A stretch of 64,000 nucleotides of DNA. Origin: Acanthosepion pharaonis. Taxonomy: Eukaryota; Mollusca; Cephalopoda; Sepiida; Sepiidae. Location: the NCBI GenBank assembly GCA_903632075.3, contig CAHIKZ030001783.1, forward strand, positions 152,001 through 216,000. The letters are read 5' to 3'. Every line of letters begins with the position of its first letter. Within the stretch, counting starts at the first letter, position 1. The translations under genes and the position numbers were made by a program. This document shows, in pieces, positions 24,201 to 35,171 of this stretch. The notes beneath the pieces were generated by a model. The model worked only from the letters and a program-made list of their open reading frames with translations. It was not told the DNA's origin and ran no database searches.

Positions 24201-24929
24201 ACAAGTAATGCATTTTCATTTATTTATTAATATCTTTAATATTTATTGTTATATGATATAAAGATAAATTTGTTGTAACAATTTTAATTATGTTAAAATT
24301 TTCCAGTAAGATTTTTTTGTTTTTACTGTTTCCACTGATTTAGAAAGGAAACTGTTAGGGAGGAAAAGATGTGATAAAGTATAAACTGAAAAAAATCATA
24401 ATAGTTTTTATTGATATTTTAAAGATAATCTCTTTTTCATTGAAGAATTAAATTCATTTATAAATGAATCAAATAACAATTGAAATTAATGATTGGATCT
24501 TTGGACATTTTCATTTCACTGAGCATCTGAAAGCAGCATAAAATGACTATTACTACTATTACTATTAACACTGATATGTAATGAATGACTATAACTAATA
24601 ATAACAGAATTATAATTATAAATACCAAGTAAATACCAGTAATAATAAATTATATTTTTTTCTTCTTTTTCAGATCTTTCTTTATTCACTGTTCCAAATC
24701 TACGTCAATGTTCATGATATTAACTTCCATTTGTATTACTCAACCTGCAGATCTTATGAATCAATGAAATTTTTTGTGGTGAGTTTACATTGCTTTACAT
24801 TAAAATAGAAAAAGATTTAACTTTTAATCCTTTCATTGAATGGGCAATGTGGTTTTCCCATTTTAGTTTAATTTCTTCTTTTGTATTCTGCACAACAACA
24901 TAGTCATTTGTACACACTCCAGTACACAA

Positions 24930-24931
24930 GC

Positions 24932-24982
<51 letters not shown>

Positions 24983-24984
24983 GT
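24930..24984. repeat. (TA)n(CA)n microsatellite
   Basis: Adjacent TA and CA dinucleotide runs. Confidence 0.95.
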
Positions 24985-25180
24985 TTTACTGTCATATACT
25001 CATAAACTTTCACAAGAGAAGTAGATGATGAAAAATAGCATATACAAAAACCCATATAAATATGAGGAGAGTATACAAGGGAGAAAGCAGTTTATTTTGA
25101 GAGTCAAATCCACAGGAAATGGATAAGCCATATCCAGAAGTGAAGTAGAAAATCACATTTGAAGACAGAGGTTATTATTT

Positions 25181-25312
25181 TAGGGTAAGGTTCAAGTAAT
25201 GAATAGGAAACATCATTGGACAATAAGCCCTGTGGACAAATTTCTAAGACTTACCAATGTGCATTTCTTTGCATAGCTAAAGGAATGGAGAACAACCTTG
25301 CAAATAAAATAG
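25181..25312 (+). repeat. Direct repeat, left copy, flanking a family B element
   Basis: About 130 bp from AGGGTAAGGTTCAAGTAAT to GGAGAACAACCTTGC match 25730-25865 in the same orientation with scattered differences. Between the two lies a family B copy. Confidence 0.7.
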
Positions 25313-25690
25313 TAATGGTAATATTAGCTATTTCCCTACAAGGAAACATTTATCATTCATTGACTGAGCAACCATTACTTCTGTTGGTTTAAATTTATAA
25401 AATCTTTCTCTTAAAATAATTTTCTTTCCAGTATTGATTGGGGTTCCTTTCCTAATGTTCTATTTGAAGTGGTGTTTGTCAGCATCTTGATTATGTCATT
25501 ATTTTCTCTTCAAGTTACATGCGCTATTCATTTTAGTTTTTGTTATTAGTAATCCACAAGTGATTTGGTTTCTGTTATTTGGTACAGTTTTTGTGATTCT
25601 GTAGTGCCAGTTTACAATGTTCAAAGAAGAATGATCTTTGCAAACAACACACTTTACTCATTCAAAGCCTTTTTTTCACCATAAGAAATC
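25313..25690 (+). repeat. Interspersed repeat family B, copy 2
   Basis: It begins GTAATGGTAATATTAGCTAT and carries TTTCCCTACAAGGAAAC and GTATTGATTGGGGTT. Then TTTGAAGTGGTGT and a final segment about pre-25690 match the copies at 8283 and 54205. Confidence 0.6.
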
Positions 25691-25729
25691 ACATATCACA
25701 AACTGATGAAAGGCAGAAGCAATCTCTCT

Positions 25730-25865
25730 AGGGTAAGGTTCAAGTAATAGATAAGGAACATCATTGGACAATAAGCCTGGTGGACAAATTTCTAAGTCAG
25801 ACCAATGTAGATTTCTTTGCTTAGTTAAGAAAAGAATGGAGAACAATCCTGCATATAAAATAATA
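25730..25865 (+). repeat. Direct repeat, right copy
   Basis: This is the partner of 25181-25312. Shared blocks are AGGGTAAGGTTCAAGTAAT, GGACAATAAGCC, GTGGACAAATTTCTAAG and GGAGAACAA-CCTGC. Confidence 0.7.
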
Positions 25866-26839
25866 AATTACATATGTCAAAAATTATGAAGTTTTGATAA
25901 AATGACTTGATATAATCCTCTTATTTGCTATGATTCTTTTTCTGTACAAATGGGCACTGAACTATAAAGAGGATTCTTCATTTTTCTATACAGATTCCAG
26001 ATTTGAGGCAATGAAATCTAACAAACAAAAACTGGATCAATTCTTCTATTTTTATCTGTAAAAATGCATGAATATATTTCATTTTCATTTATACTACAAT
26101 CTGTACTTTTATTAATCACGCAATTTATGAAATATTCTGAAATAGTTTGTGCAATGCCTTATTTTCTTGCTAGGAGAATTTTAGAAGCTGGTGTCAGTGC
26201 TGAACTTGGATATCTTTGGCTGTTTGAGATCATGACAAAGATGAATGTTTCTGTTCTGGAAAAATGTCCCCATTAATTATACATGTTGGGTGGTCATTTA
26301 TGAGAAGTCATTTCAGGTTATTTGAGTTGAACAAAAAAGTAATTTATACAGATTGTTAACTTAGGAGAAGAATAGTTTTATAGAAATGTAATTGTAGATA
26401 TTATTTTACAAGTATATAAAATGGCCACAATATTACATGTCCATAGCATAACCACCTTTCTGACTTTTAATTCTGATACAAAATTTTTAACATTCAGTAC
26501 AGTAATTCTTTCTATGCAAAGAATTTGAAATGAGTTTGTCTCTGTTCTTGTTATTCAACTTGTTAAATATTTTGAAGCATGGTTTTGTCTATTCTGACAA
26601 ATTTCCATGTATTGAAATAATGTTTTTATTCTTCTGAAAGCTAATTTGAATTGCATTGATCTTAAATTTGCCATGATTCATCATGGATACAACAGCCATT
26701 GTTTTAGGAGGTGTGATACCAAAATCAGAAGGTACATTGGGATAGTGAAAGTGCCTTTCAAAAGTTAAGCAAAGTATTAAGAAACAAAAGATTTTTGTTA
26801 GAAACAAAGAAATGAATATTGAACTGTTATGTAATATCA

Positions 26840-27170
26840 ATCCTCTTATATGCCAGTGAATGCTGGACAATCTTCCCACAGAGGAAAAAGACTTGATGCA
26901 ACAGAAATGTGGTTCTACAGTAGGATGCTGAGAATACTATGAGTTGCATATGTGAGTAACAAGGAAGTTTTAAGGAAACTGGAAACAAAATGGAAACTTG
27001 AAAGACAACTGAAATTTCTAGGGTACATAATAGGGGAAAGGCCTTGGAGTTTTTTTATACTCACAAGGCATACTAAATGTACTGGGGAGAGAAGAAAGTG
27101 GTGAATAACCTATCGAATGAACCTGTGAAACTGGTTGGCAGAACAGGGGTTAGAAGTAAAAAGAATAAAA
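26840..27170 (+). pseudogene. RTE-like LINE ORF, C-terminal remnant
   Basis: The + strand gives, with shifts, YASECWTI, then a NRNVV/EMWFY-like step, then RMLRI, GSFKETGNKMET, EISRVHNRGKALEFF. This is the arrangement of the C-terminal region of RTE-type non-LTR retrotransposon ORFs (YGSECWT ... ATEMWFYRRML ... LRFLGHIIR). At least two frame changes and several stops are present. It lies immediately upstream of an AT-rich stretch and a TA microsatellite at 27245, which fits an LINE end beside simple repeats. The clade assignment is by pattern only. Confidence 0.55.
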
Positions 27171-27241
27171 ATAAATGAATAATAGTTATTTACTTAATTG
27201 TTTGTTATTCATTCTTTATTTCTTCTGAAGATTGTAAAATT

Positions 27242-27244
<3 letters not shown>

Positions 27245-27285
<41 letters not shown>
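27245..27285. repeat. (TA)n microsatellite
   Basis: This TA run lies just upstream of the hammerhead-like motif. Another TA run follows at 27479-27502. Confidence 0.95.
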
Positions 27286-27286
<1 letters not shown>

Positions 27287-27324
27287 TGACCATAAAAAAA
27301 AAATTGCTAGATGCAATCATCAGG

Positions 27325-27376
27325 CACTAGTGGCCTGACGATTGCATTTAGCATGAAACAGACTGTCGCCTTTAAG
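27325..27376 (+). ncRNA. Candidate hammerhead ribozyme (family G)
   Basis: All parts of a type I hammerhead are present in order:
- 5' strand of stem I, TAGTGGC, to 27334.
- Core box CTGACGA, 27335-27341.
- Stem II TGC/GCA with loop ATTTA and a U-U closing pair, 27342-27354.
- Box GAAA, 27355-27358.
- Stem III ACA/TGT with loop GAC; its A is the last base of GAAA.
- Cleavage triplet TGTC ending 27367.
- 3' strand of stem I, GCCTTTA, pairing GGC/GCC and then weaker pairs.
The short stem III is like that described for hammerheads in Penelope-like retroelements and retrozymes. The U-U at the base of stem II and short helices may weaken it. A mirrored, partly degraded half (27305-27326) lies directly upstream around ACTAGT. 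Confidence 0.6.
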
Positions 27377-27639
27377 TGTTGACTTCTATGTTCACTTTTA
27401 TATTTATGCATGCTCTCTCTGATATTGAGTACTTTATCCCATAAATATAACACATCTTAAGACTATATTTCTTCATTCATATATATATATATATATATAT
27501 AATGTGTGTTAACAAAAGAGAAAAAGTGAACACTCAGTAGCATCAACTATGTACACATCTGCAATGTGCTGATCATGTTTGGAAAATAAACATTCCTATA
27601 ACTCTAGATACATACCTAAAAAATCCATACATTGTTAAA

Positions 27640-27835
27640 AGTAAAATCATCCTTGATAATGACTAAAAGTATAGCTGAAAGCACACAGACATACAGAACA
27701 TTCGGACAATTTCTACATAATTCATGTCCAGAAAAGAAGAAAATTATAAGGACACAAGTAAAATTAAATAAGAGAACTTAACTGCAGTACCTTGTCGGTC
27801 ATTTTTTAAAAAAACTTTTATAAAAGAGGGATTGC
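27640..27835 (+). repeat. Repeat family M, copy 1
   Basis: Blocks ATCCTTGATAA, AGCTGAAAGCAC-CAGA, AACTGCAGTACCTTGTC and GTCATTTTTT recur at 34945-35105 in the same orientation. It is non-coding. It sits downstream of the family G hammerhead locus, as the second copy lies near other TA/CA arrays. Confidence 0.45.
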
Positions 27836-28519
27836 TGCACAAATACCAAAGTCACCAACTATATAATACTATTTAGCTTATAAAAAGAGTAAATCATTTT
27901 TTTAAAAGTTATTCAACGTCACTTGAAAATGGAACATAAACTTCAAATTTTAAGTTTAAGATTTAGGTTTTGGTTTTGAAATATGCTAATTTCTGTGTCA
28001 TGATGAATACATATTTTTAAATAATAATTATTATAATATTATGCTCTACTGTGTATTGAGCACTGTTTTTAAAAATAAATGCTAAAGAACTCTGGATTAT
28101 AAATCTGTTCTTTTTTTTATTTTGATATAGGGTGTGATGGGTAAATTGTTGCCATTTCATATTTTTAATTTTGCACATACACATTGTTTGTATTTGATTT
28201 TGTCAACTGCACAGTATAGTAGGGTCAGTTGGGCATCATCTGTGAGAAAAGAACACCATGACTCTCTGCCAAAAATTTGGAAACTGCATGCTGTACTTCT
28301 TGTTCTTATTCTTGTAACAACATTCACCTGAGGTGGGTTGAGCCGGCTCCAATATTGGAGTTTCATGGAATTTGGAATTCACAAGTGGTCCCCAACCCGC
28401 ATGTATAGCACATGAGGTTTTGATTATAGTGGTGAAGGTTTCGTGCAGGACCATTCACACTTTTTGAAGGGTCGATTACAGAGACCTGGTGCACTAAGTA
28501 CTACAAGGTCCCCAAACGA

Positions 28520-28750
28520 CCCTCCGCAGCTTTTGAATTCAGTTGTCCTTCTCCTAGACCAGTTGCCATCCAAGGCTATAGAACCCAGTCTGTCCTGCTA
28601 TTTTACCCATAGCTGGAGGGAGAAGAGGAGGATTCACACCTTTCCCAAGGGTATTAGCACATAAGTGAATGTAATGGATTCTACTGGAATTTGAACTCGG
28701 CTCTCCGATTCCTCAATCCAAGCTGCTATCCATTACTCCACTGTGCCTCC
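28520..28750 (-). repeat. tRNA-derived SINE (family K)
   Basis: Read on the minus strand from 28748, GAGGCACAGTGGAGTAATGG matches an A-box-like tRNA head. About 35 bases later GAGTTCAAATTCC matches a B box, the internal Pol III promoter pair. A conserved body follows (TCACTTATGTGCTAATACCC, CTCCTCTTCTCCCTCCAGCT, CTGGTCTAGGAGAAGGAC). The tRNA of origin was not identified. The same body occurs behind the 5S-derived heads at 47285 and 48459. Confidence 0.6.
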
Positions 28751-28789
28751 TCAATATACTTCTTGGCATTCATGCCAGAAGCTCCAATA

Positions 28790-29340
28790 TAAACACTTCA
28801 GGCTTTGAGTGTCAATCTGATGACAGTGCAGAAGATTTGGAAAGAGTTGGATGAGTTTAATGGTGATTACAAAGGTACAGCAGCTCAGAAAACAAAATCT
28901 GATAAGAAAAGAACTTTTGATTTTGTTGGTGAGGGCATCAGACTCAACACAAAGGCCAACATCAAGTTCCTTAAGAAGGTAGTACTGCCCTAGGTCAAGA
29001 GGGTGGCTGCTGGAAGACCATATGTCTGGCAACAGGACTCTGCACCATGCCACACAAGCAGGAGAACCCAGTCATGTCTGTCAGACAATTTCTACAACCA
29101 CGTCACCCCTTACATCTGGCCACTTAACTACCCAAACTGCAACCACCTTAATTATTATGTGTGGGGTGCAGTTGAGAGAGAGACCAACAAAACTCCCTGT
29201 AATATCAAAGATGAACTGAAGGCAGGGATTATGGCAGCATTTACCAACTTAAACAAGGAGACTGTCTAGAAGAGATATGGGAGACTCTGAAGTCATCTGG
29301 AGGTCATGGTTGAAGCCAATGGTGATTTTATTGAATGAAT
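28790..29340 (+). pseudogene. Tc1/mariner-superfamily transposase, internally deleted
   Basis: One frame from 28805 to 29269 is interrupted by a stop at 28991-28993, in a position where the context suggests a lost Trp codon. The N-terminal part (LMTVQKIWKELDEFNGDYKG, helix-turn-helix region) jumps after DFVGEG to the catalytic C-terminal half (RLNTKANIKFLKKVVLP, then QQDSAPCHTS and WGAVERETNKTPC). The segment that should hold the first catalytic Asp is gone. The second Asp is in QQDSAPCHTS. The third, normally in a P-D-x-NPLDYYVW context, reads PNCNHLNYYVW. The copy cannot be active. Terminal repeats were not found. Confidence 0.75.
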
Positions 29341-29405
29341 TTACTCTTTAGTATTTCGAGATATTTTTGTGTGATTTTGATAAATATATCTGTTAAAATG
29401 AGATG

Positions 29406-29437
<32 letters not shown>
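29406..29437. repeat. (TA)n microsatellite
   Basis: A TA dinucleotide run downstream of the transposase remnant. Confidence 0.9.
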
Positions 29438-29440
<3 letters not shown>

Positions 29441-29639
29441 TTTATATTAATTGGAAGTACCATTTTATTGAGTAGATGAGCAGAATTAAGTCAGAAAATT
29501 GTGGGGAACTTTTTGTCTGATGGCAATCTTGGATTTGGAATAAGACATTTGTTCATCTTCAGATCAAAAGTTTGCGATGGTTTGATTAATAATCTGATTT
29601 TCTTGTGTCTAATGTAAATATACAAGCATATAGTGATTT

Positions 29640-29772
29640 ACTAAGCATAGCTTAGTTGTGGCACAAGTCCCAGTTTAAGGAGCACCCAGTAAAGGTCGAA
29701 CTTGCTATTCAGTCATAAGCGATCTAGCAAGACAAGCTTGCTAACCATTACACCACACTGAAGTACCCAAGA
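29640..29772 (-). repeat. tRNA-derived SINE (family L)
   Basis: On the minus strand GTGTGGTGTAATGGTTAGC resembles a tRNA A box region, and AGCAAGTTCGACC about 45 bases on resembles a B box. The body reads GGTGCTCCTTAAACTGGGAC and ends near ACTAAGCTATGCTTAGTAAA. Diverged copies are at 53940-54010 and 58720-58845. It does not fold as an intact tRNA, so I call it a SINE and not a tRNA gene. Confidence 0.6.
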
Positions 29773-32015
29773 TTACAAGAATATAAGTGCCAAGAATGAG
29801 CTTAAAGCAAAGAAATTAATACAAAAACTTTAAATGCATTTTTTTTTTTTTTTTTTTTTTACTCGTTTTCCCACCTGCAGATCCTTATCATTTTGTCTTG
29901 CATAATATTATAACTACATGCCATTCTTTACACACATGCACACAATATTCGTATGTTATGTATCTTTTCTTTTGGCATTAAGACATACATTTCCAAATAT
30001 CAAAGCTGGATATCTTACTAAGAAGACTTTGATTCTCACATAATTAATGGCTATGATGTCTAATCTTGGTCTTCACCTGGAAATGTACCTATCTTCCTGA
30101 ATGTAGCCAAAATTGATAGGAACTCTATTCTTAATCAGCACAGTTTTATTTGATCCATTTGATGATCAAGCTTTAAGTTAAACAGCTACAATGTTTATAC
30201 ATTGTAAATCATCTCAAAGGTGCATGAACTCTATATTATTATTGACAGGTTTGTATATTTAAACATTGGATATATTTTTATTAATCCATAACTGACTATT
30301 ACCATTAAGTTACCATCTCCTTTTATCAAAGCAAATAGAGGCTTTGAATTTTTGGTTCTTCCTCTGACTAAAATTACAAGAAATATCTGTGTACAGCAGC
30401 GACATGGTGTATATAGATGTACTGGTGTTTTTTTTTTGTTTTTTTTTATCATAGCTTGCTACTGGTTCTGTTTTCGTTATGAAGACATTCATTTTAATGC
30501 ACAGACACAATCATTCGATGACTGGAGGCCATAGCTTGAATGATGGAAATTCTTTCTTGATTAAAAGAAATAAAAAGAGACTTCAGTTCGTTTTCCTAAT
30601 TTCATATCTTTGCAGAATACTTTATACAGTCTTATTGCACATCGTTCATTTTTCTTTGAAGTTGCATTTCTGCATTGTAAATGCTATATGCACTGTATTA
30701 TTTCTGTAAAGAACTCTTTGAATAGCTTTGCATTTTTCTATAGAATCTGCCAGATTGTTCCTTCTCATTTAAAATTGCATTTGCTTTTTGCAAGATTTCA
30801 ATTTAGCTTTTTGGATTCAGTTATATGATCTTCACGACACTCAATTCTTTCAATGAACTCTTTGTGTTTTAAAAATTCATTTGAAATACTATTGGAGTTT
30901 TTGAATACAGTTATATAATCCTTTAATTCTTTATTCATTGGACTGATTAAATAGTTTTGTATTCTTCCTTGAAACACTGTATATCATTCCAGCTTCATAC
31001 TTCAAATTGCATTTATTGCTTTATATAGATCTACTTTTTGAATTCACTTTCAAATATAGTACAGAAGTTTTTTTTTCTAACTATCAATTTTGATTTTCCT
31101 TCCCATTTTTATCATATTTTTTATTTTTTGACCATCGGAAACACTAACTTATACCTTTTTATATTTGAGGAATAAAGTAGTTTTATAATTTCTTGTATGC
31201 GAAGGTGGAAGATTTACTATAAAACTAACAAATTTCCGTTTTAACTGTGAATAGATTTTTCTTTTTACAGATATTCGCAGTTGTCTATTTTAGTCTGAAC
31301 ATGCAGTTTTTTTTTTTTTTTTTTTTTTTTTTGTCCTAATGTTTATCAGGGTCAGTTATTCCAAAACGAAATGACAAAATTAAACATTTTGAATAGCTTT
31401 GCATTTTATTTTATTTATTTTACTAATTTTAATTTTGTTTGCCACTGGCTTTTAGTTTCAATGTACACATTGAGAAAAGTTAAAATAGAAAAATAATGAT
31501 TCTATTTTCATGCTTTGAATATAATTTTTTTGAATATAATTAATTGAAGCTTAAAGTCAAGATGAAAGTCCATTGGGAAATCTGACCACTTAAAATGTTA
31601 ATATTGATTACTTTATACATTGATATTTACTGTTTGCAATAAATTAACATATTTATTATAAAAATGCAATATTTATATCTAAGTTGGTTAAGAATAGATT
31701 TCAACCTTAATCTCTTTTCTCTGGGTTGTTTTTTCTGGATTAATAAAAATAATCCTTTTTTCCTTTCTTTCTTTTGTTAAACAATGTTTCACTACAACAT
31801 CCTCTTAAGTCAATTGGAACATATCTGTCTGTTACAAAAAGTTTTTACAATTATGTCATACTAGAATTATTTGCAACATGTTTCAGCATGTTGAAATCCT
31901 CACAGTATTTAATATTGTTGAAGTTCTCACTAACATTTTTTGTTGAGATTTACAAACACTGTTTTGTTCAATAAAATCTTTTAATATTTCAAAAAAAAAT
32001 TAATGAAAATTTATT

Positions 32016-32322
32016 GTACTAGGCTATGCATCCTAGTAAAACCAACTGTACTTTGTACCCACTTAGCTGTTTGCTCTTCTCCACAAAATTTGATTTTCAT
32101 CGGTCAGTGTATGTCTATTTTAGAGGGTATTATGGATAGTTTAATGGAAGCCACAGAATTTTATATACTAGACTACACACCCTAGTAAAACTAACTGTAC
32201 TTTGTACCCCCTTACTGGTTTGCACTTCTCTCCAAAATTTGGTTTTGATCGGTCAATGTATGGCTATTTTAGTCAGCATGATGGACAGACAGACGGACTA
32301 ATGGAAGTCACAGAATTTTGTA
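32016..32322 (+). repeat. Tandem duplication of a 149-bp repeat
   Basis: Two adjacent units start near 32016 and 32165. Shared blocks are CCTAGTAAAAC-AACTGTAC, TTTGTACCC, CAAAATTTG-TTT-ATCGGTCA, TGTATG-CTATTTTAG and ATGGAAG-CACAGAATTTT. The second unit carries a short GACAGACAGACGGAC run. No coding content is supported. Confidence 0.75.
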
Positions 32323-32404
32323 TGTATATAGATAGATGCAATTTTACTTGTATCTATTGAACAAATACATTTTAAACTTATGATTCATTCTTATGATTAC
32401 ATAT

Positions 32405-32770
32405 ATAGTAGCAAAGACCATCCTTCCTAGAACATTGTGGACTGGCTCTATAGAATCACAAAGAATTGTACCAAATAAGAGAAATCACATTACTTGATGA
32501 CTATCAACAGCTGCAACAACTAAAATGGATAGCACATGTCAGTTGAAGAGAAAATAATGATATAATCAAGATGTTAACATTCCACACTGCTTTAAATAAA
32601 AAGTTAGGAAAGAAACCCTCGCCAATACAGGAAAGAAAAGTAACAGTGGAATTGAGAAACCTATTTTCCTGAAAAATTGCTTTAAGAGAAATGGCAGTAC
32701 TGACTGTTTAGTCAATGAATGCTGAATGTTTCCTTATAAGGAAATGGCTAATATTAACATTACCATTAGG
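32405..32770 (-). repeat. Interspersed repeat family B, copy 3
   Basis: Reverse orientation. It ends on + with TTTCCTTATAAGGAAATGGC and TAACATTACCATT, and contains AATTGTACCAAATAAGAGAAA, shared with the copies at 54205 and 56020. Confidence 0.55.
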
Positions 32771-33792
32771 TAAATTATTTTCTCCATTGTTCAACAGGTT
32801 TTTAACTGCTGCAACACTTTTAAATTCAATTTTTCATATTTTTTTTTTAAATAATTGAAGACCATATTTTTTTTATTTTTTTTAGTGTAATGACAACGTA
32901 TGAATATGCTCATGTTATTCAATGAATAGCAACCAACGTAAAAATTAAAAAAAAAAAATTGGCCTTCACTCAACTCCAAGCTTTAATCAGATTAACATCT
33001 TGGCTGATTTTATCACTTTTAACAAAACTTTTTTTTCATTAATCATTTTAAGTTTCAAGATATTTTTAGCTTGTAATTTGAATATGCCTGGAATTGGTGA
33101 AATAGATTATTTTGTAAATGTACCATTTTTATTATTATAATGCAAAGTTCTTCTGAAATAATTCAATTTAACAACACTAAGTGAATAGAACAATAAATAT
33201 TAGTAAAAAAGCAGCTTGAGTTAGTCTATCATCTGTAAGAACATTGATTTGTGTTAGGGAAATGTTTGACATTGATAAAAATGCATTTTACCCACTTGTA
33301 TCCTATATTCTCTAGTTGTTCCTTGTTTGTTATGAAAAATAGTCATTAATTTTGTACTACCACTTGAGTGTAATTATTTTTCTGTTAGACAACATTTAAA
33401 GGAAACTAGAAATGCAGTTTTAAAAACTGATAAGTCATTTTAGCGGAAGAAAAGACACTTAAAGATTTGCTTTAGTTAACTATTTTTACTTGGGGTTGAA
33501 CTGTTAATTTCTTAATTCTAGGAATATTAAAGAAACACCTTTTAATATCTAAATGGCTCCATATTCATTTTAAGATACATTTTTTATATTTCTTTCTTTT
33601 TCATATTAATAGGATTATTATTTACCTCCTGAATGATTCCATTTTAACGTAATTATAATAGTTTTAGGAATTTGCTTATGTACATGTGTGTAATAGATAT
33701 ATAAATGTTGATGCTGAAGTCTGCTTAAAAATTGCAAAATTCAAGAATGAAATATTGTCACCACTCATTGTTGGCCTGAGTGTTAACGTTTA

Positions 33793-34380
33793 TTAGGTTG
33801 GCAAAAAAGTCCTGACTCACTTAGGAAGTGGAAAGAAAACAACAAAATTTTATGGAGCAACATCAACATTTATTCTTCAAAATAAAGTCCATCATTCTCG
33901 ACGATTTTCTGCCAACAATTAGCCAGCATCCAAATCTGTTCCAGATACCAGTCAGCTTGCTTTGAATCAAAAACCTGTAAACAAACTTCCCTCCCTTCAT
34001 TGAATGTGTTGAATCGCTGGTCCTGGAGGAAGTGTGCAACTGAATGGAATATGCCATAGTTACTCAGAACAGCATCAGGACAGAATGGTAGATGTGGAAG
34101 AATCTCAAAACCATCCATCTGTTTGAACATCTCTTTAGTCAACTTGGTAGTGTGTGACCTCACATTGTCTTGCTGAGACAAAGCCTGACCTTGTTGACCA
34201 AAGCAGGATACTCCTTTAGTTTGTTGTACATGCAGTCTGGCTGCTGGCATGCATTGATAACACAACTGTGTGGAACAAGCTCAAAATGCAGTACTTCTTG
34301 GAAATTCCACCATACAGAGATCAAGAATTATTGTTTTCGTTCCACTTCCCAAGTGAATCAGGACTTTCTGGCCAACCTAA
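33793..34380 (-). mobile_element. Short mariner element with TIRs and TA target sites
   Basis: The 588-bp element begins TTAGGTTGGC and ends GCCAACCTAA. The inverted termini pair over about 40 bp with a few mismatches and are flanked by TA on both sides (33791-33792, 34381-34382), the target-site signature of Tc1/mariner elements. It contains only the C-terminal part of a minus-strand transposase, so it is an internal-deletion derivative of a larger autonomous mariner. Confidence 0.85.
33870..34265 (-). pseudogene. mariner transposase, C-terminal fragment
   Basis: A 131-residue open frame inside the short mariner. QQDNVRSHTTKLTKEMF contains the second catalytic Asp region. LPHLPFCPDAVLSNYGIF corresponds to the mariner PPYSPDLAPSDYHLF motif, where the third catalytic Asp reads Asn. 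EQIWMLANCWQKIVENDGLYF is the conserved mariner C-terminus. The DNA-binding domain and the first Asp are absent. The open frame shows relatively mild decay, but the lost catalytic residue makes it inactive. Confidence 0.75.
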
Positions 34381-34672
34381 TAATTTTGCACTTGGTCTAT
34401 GCATAGGTATAGCATCTCTTAAAACTATATTTTTATCATACATAAAATAAAATCTTAAGATTTATCTCATACCTTCAAGTTTTGCAGAAATTACTCCACT
34501 CATCAGGAGTATGATAAATCAATTGAATTTCAGGTATCATAGCTCATTTAAAATTTTTTGCATAAAAAAAAATCATAGATTTTCTGATGTTAATGTAATT
34601 TTAAATTTGTTCCTTTTTTTTTTTTTTTTTTTTTTTTTTGTGACATAAATCTAATCTGAAATTGTTCAACTA

Positions 34673-34678
<6 letters not shown>

Positions 34679-34706
<28 letters not shown>
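34679..34706. repeat. (TA)n microsatellite
   Basis: TA dinucleotide run. Confidence 0.9.
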
Positions 34707-34710
<4 letters not shown>

Positions 34711-34944
34711 GTGTATTTGGGCAGCAGTCATTGTCTTTTATACAAGTTTCATTGAACACAAATGATAAAAAACAGTTAAAAATAATGGAAGCATTAATAA
34801 TAAAAAAAAATAACCAATTCTCAGTAATATCAGTTATGAACATGGCCATAACACACTGACCATGTCCAGAAATTAAAAACATCCACATCGCTATATATAT
34901 ATATATCCATAAGAAATATCTATATATAGTCAATTAAATAAAAA

Positions 34945-35105
34945 ATATCCTTGATAACGGTTAATAGATTAGCTAAAAGCACTCAGATCCACAGATAATT
35001 TGAACAGTTTTTACACTCTAATTTCGAAAAAGAAATCACTTGTATGAATACAAGAAAAATTTAATAAAAAGCCTAATTGCAGTGCCTTGTCAGTTATCTT
35101 CAATA
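34945..35105 (+). repeat. Repeat family M, copy 2
   Basis: It matches 27640-27835: ATCCTTGATAA, TAGCTAAAAGCACTCAGA, AATTGCAGTGCCTTGTCAG and GTTATCTTC-like blocks. It is followed at once by CA/TA arrays (35114-35171). Confidence 0.45.
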
Positions 35106-35113
35106 AAAAACAT

Positions 35114-35114
35114 G

Positions 35115-35171
<57 letters not shown>
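35114..35171. repeat. (CA)n(TA)n(CA)n microsatellite
   Basis: A compound dinucleotide array, symmetrical about the TA block. Confidence 0.9.

Noticed and set aside
28134..28454. Overlapping frames on both strands near 28.2 kb
   Set aside because: Short, mutually overlapping and without recognised motifs; partly SINE-flanking sequence.
29640..29772. A functional tRNA gene
   Set aside because: A- and B-box-like sequences are present but no cloverleaf with a proper anticodon arm and acceptor stem. It is part of a repeated SINE.
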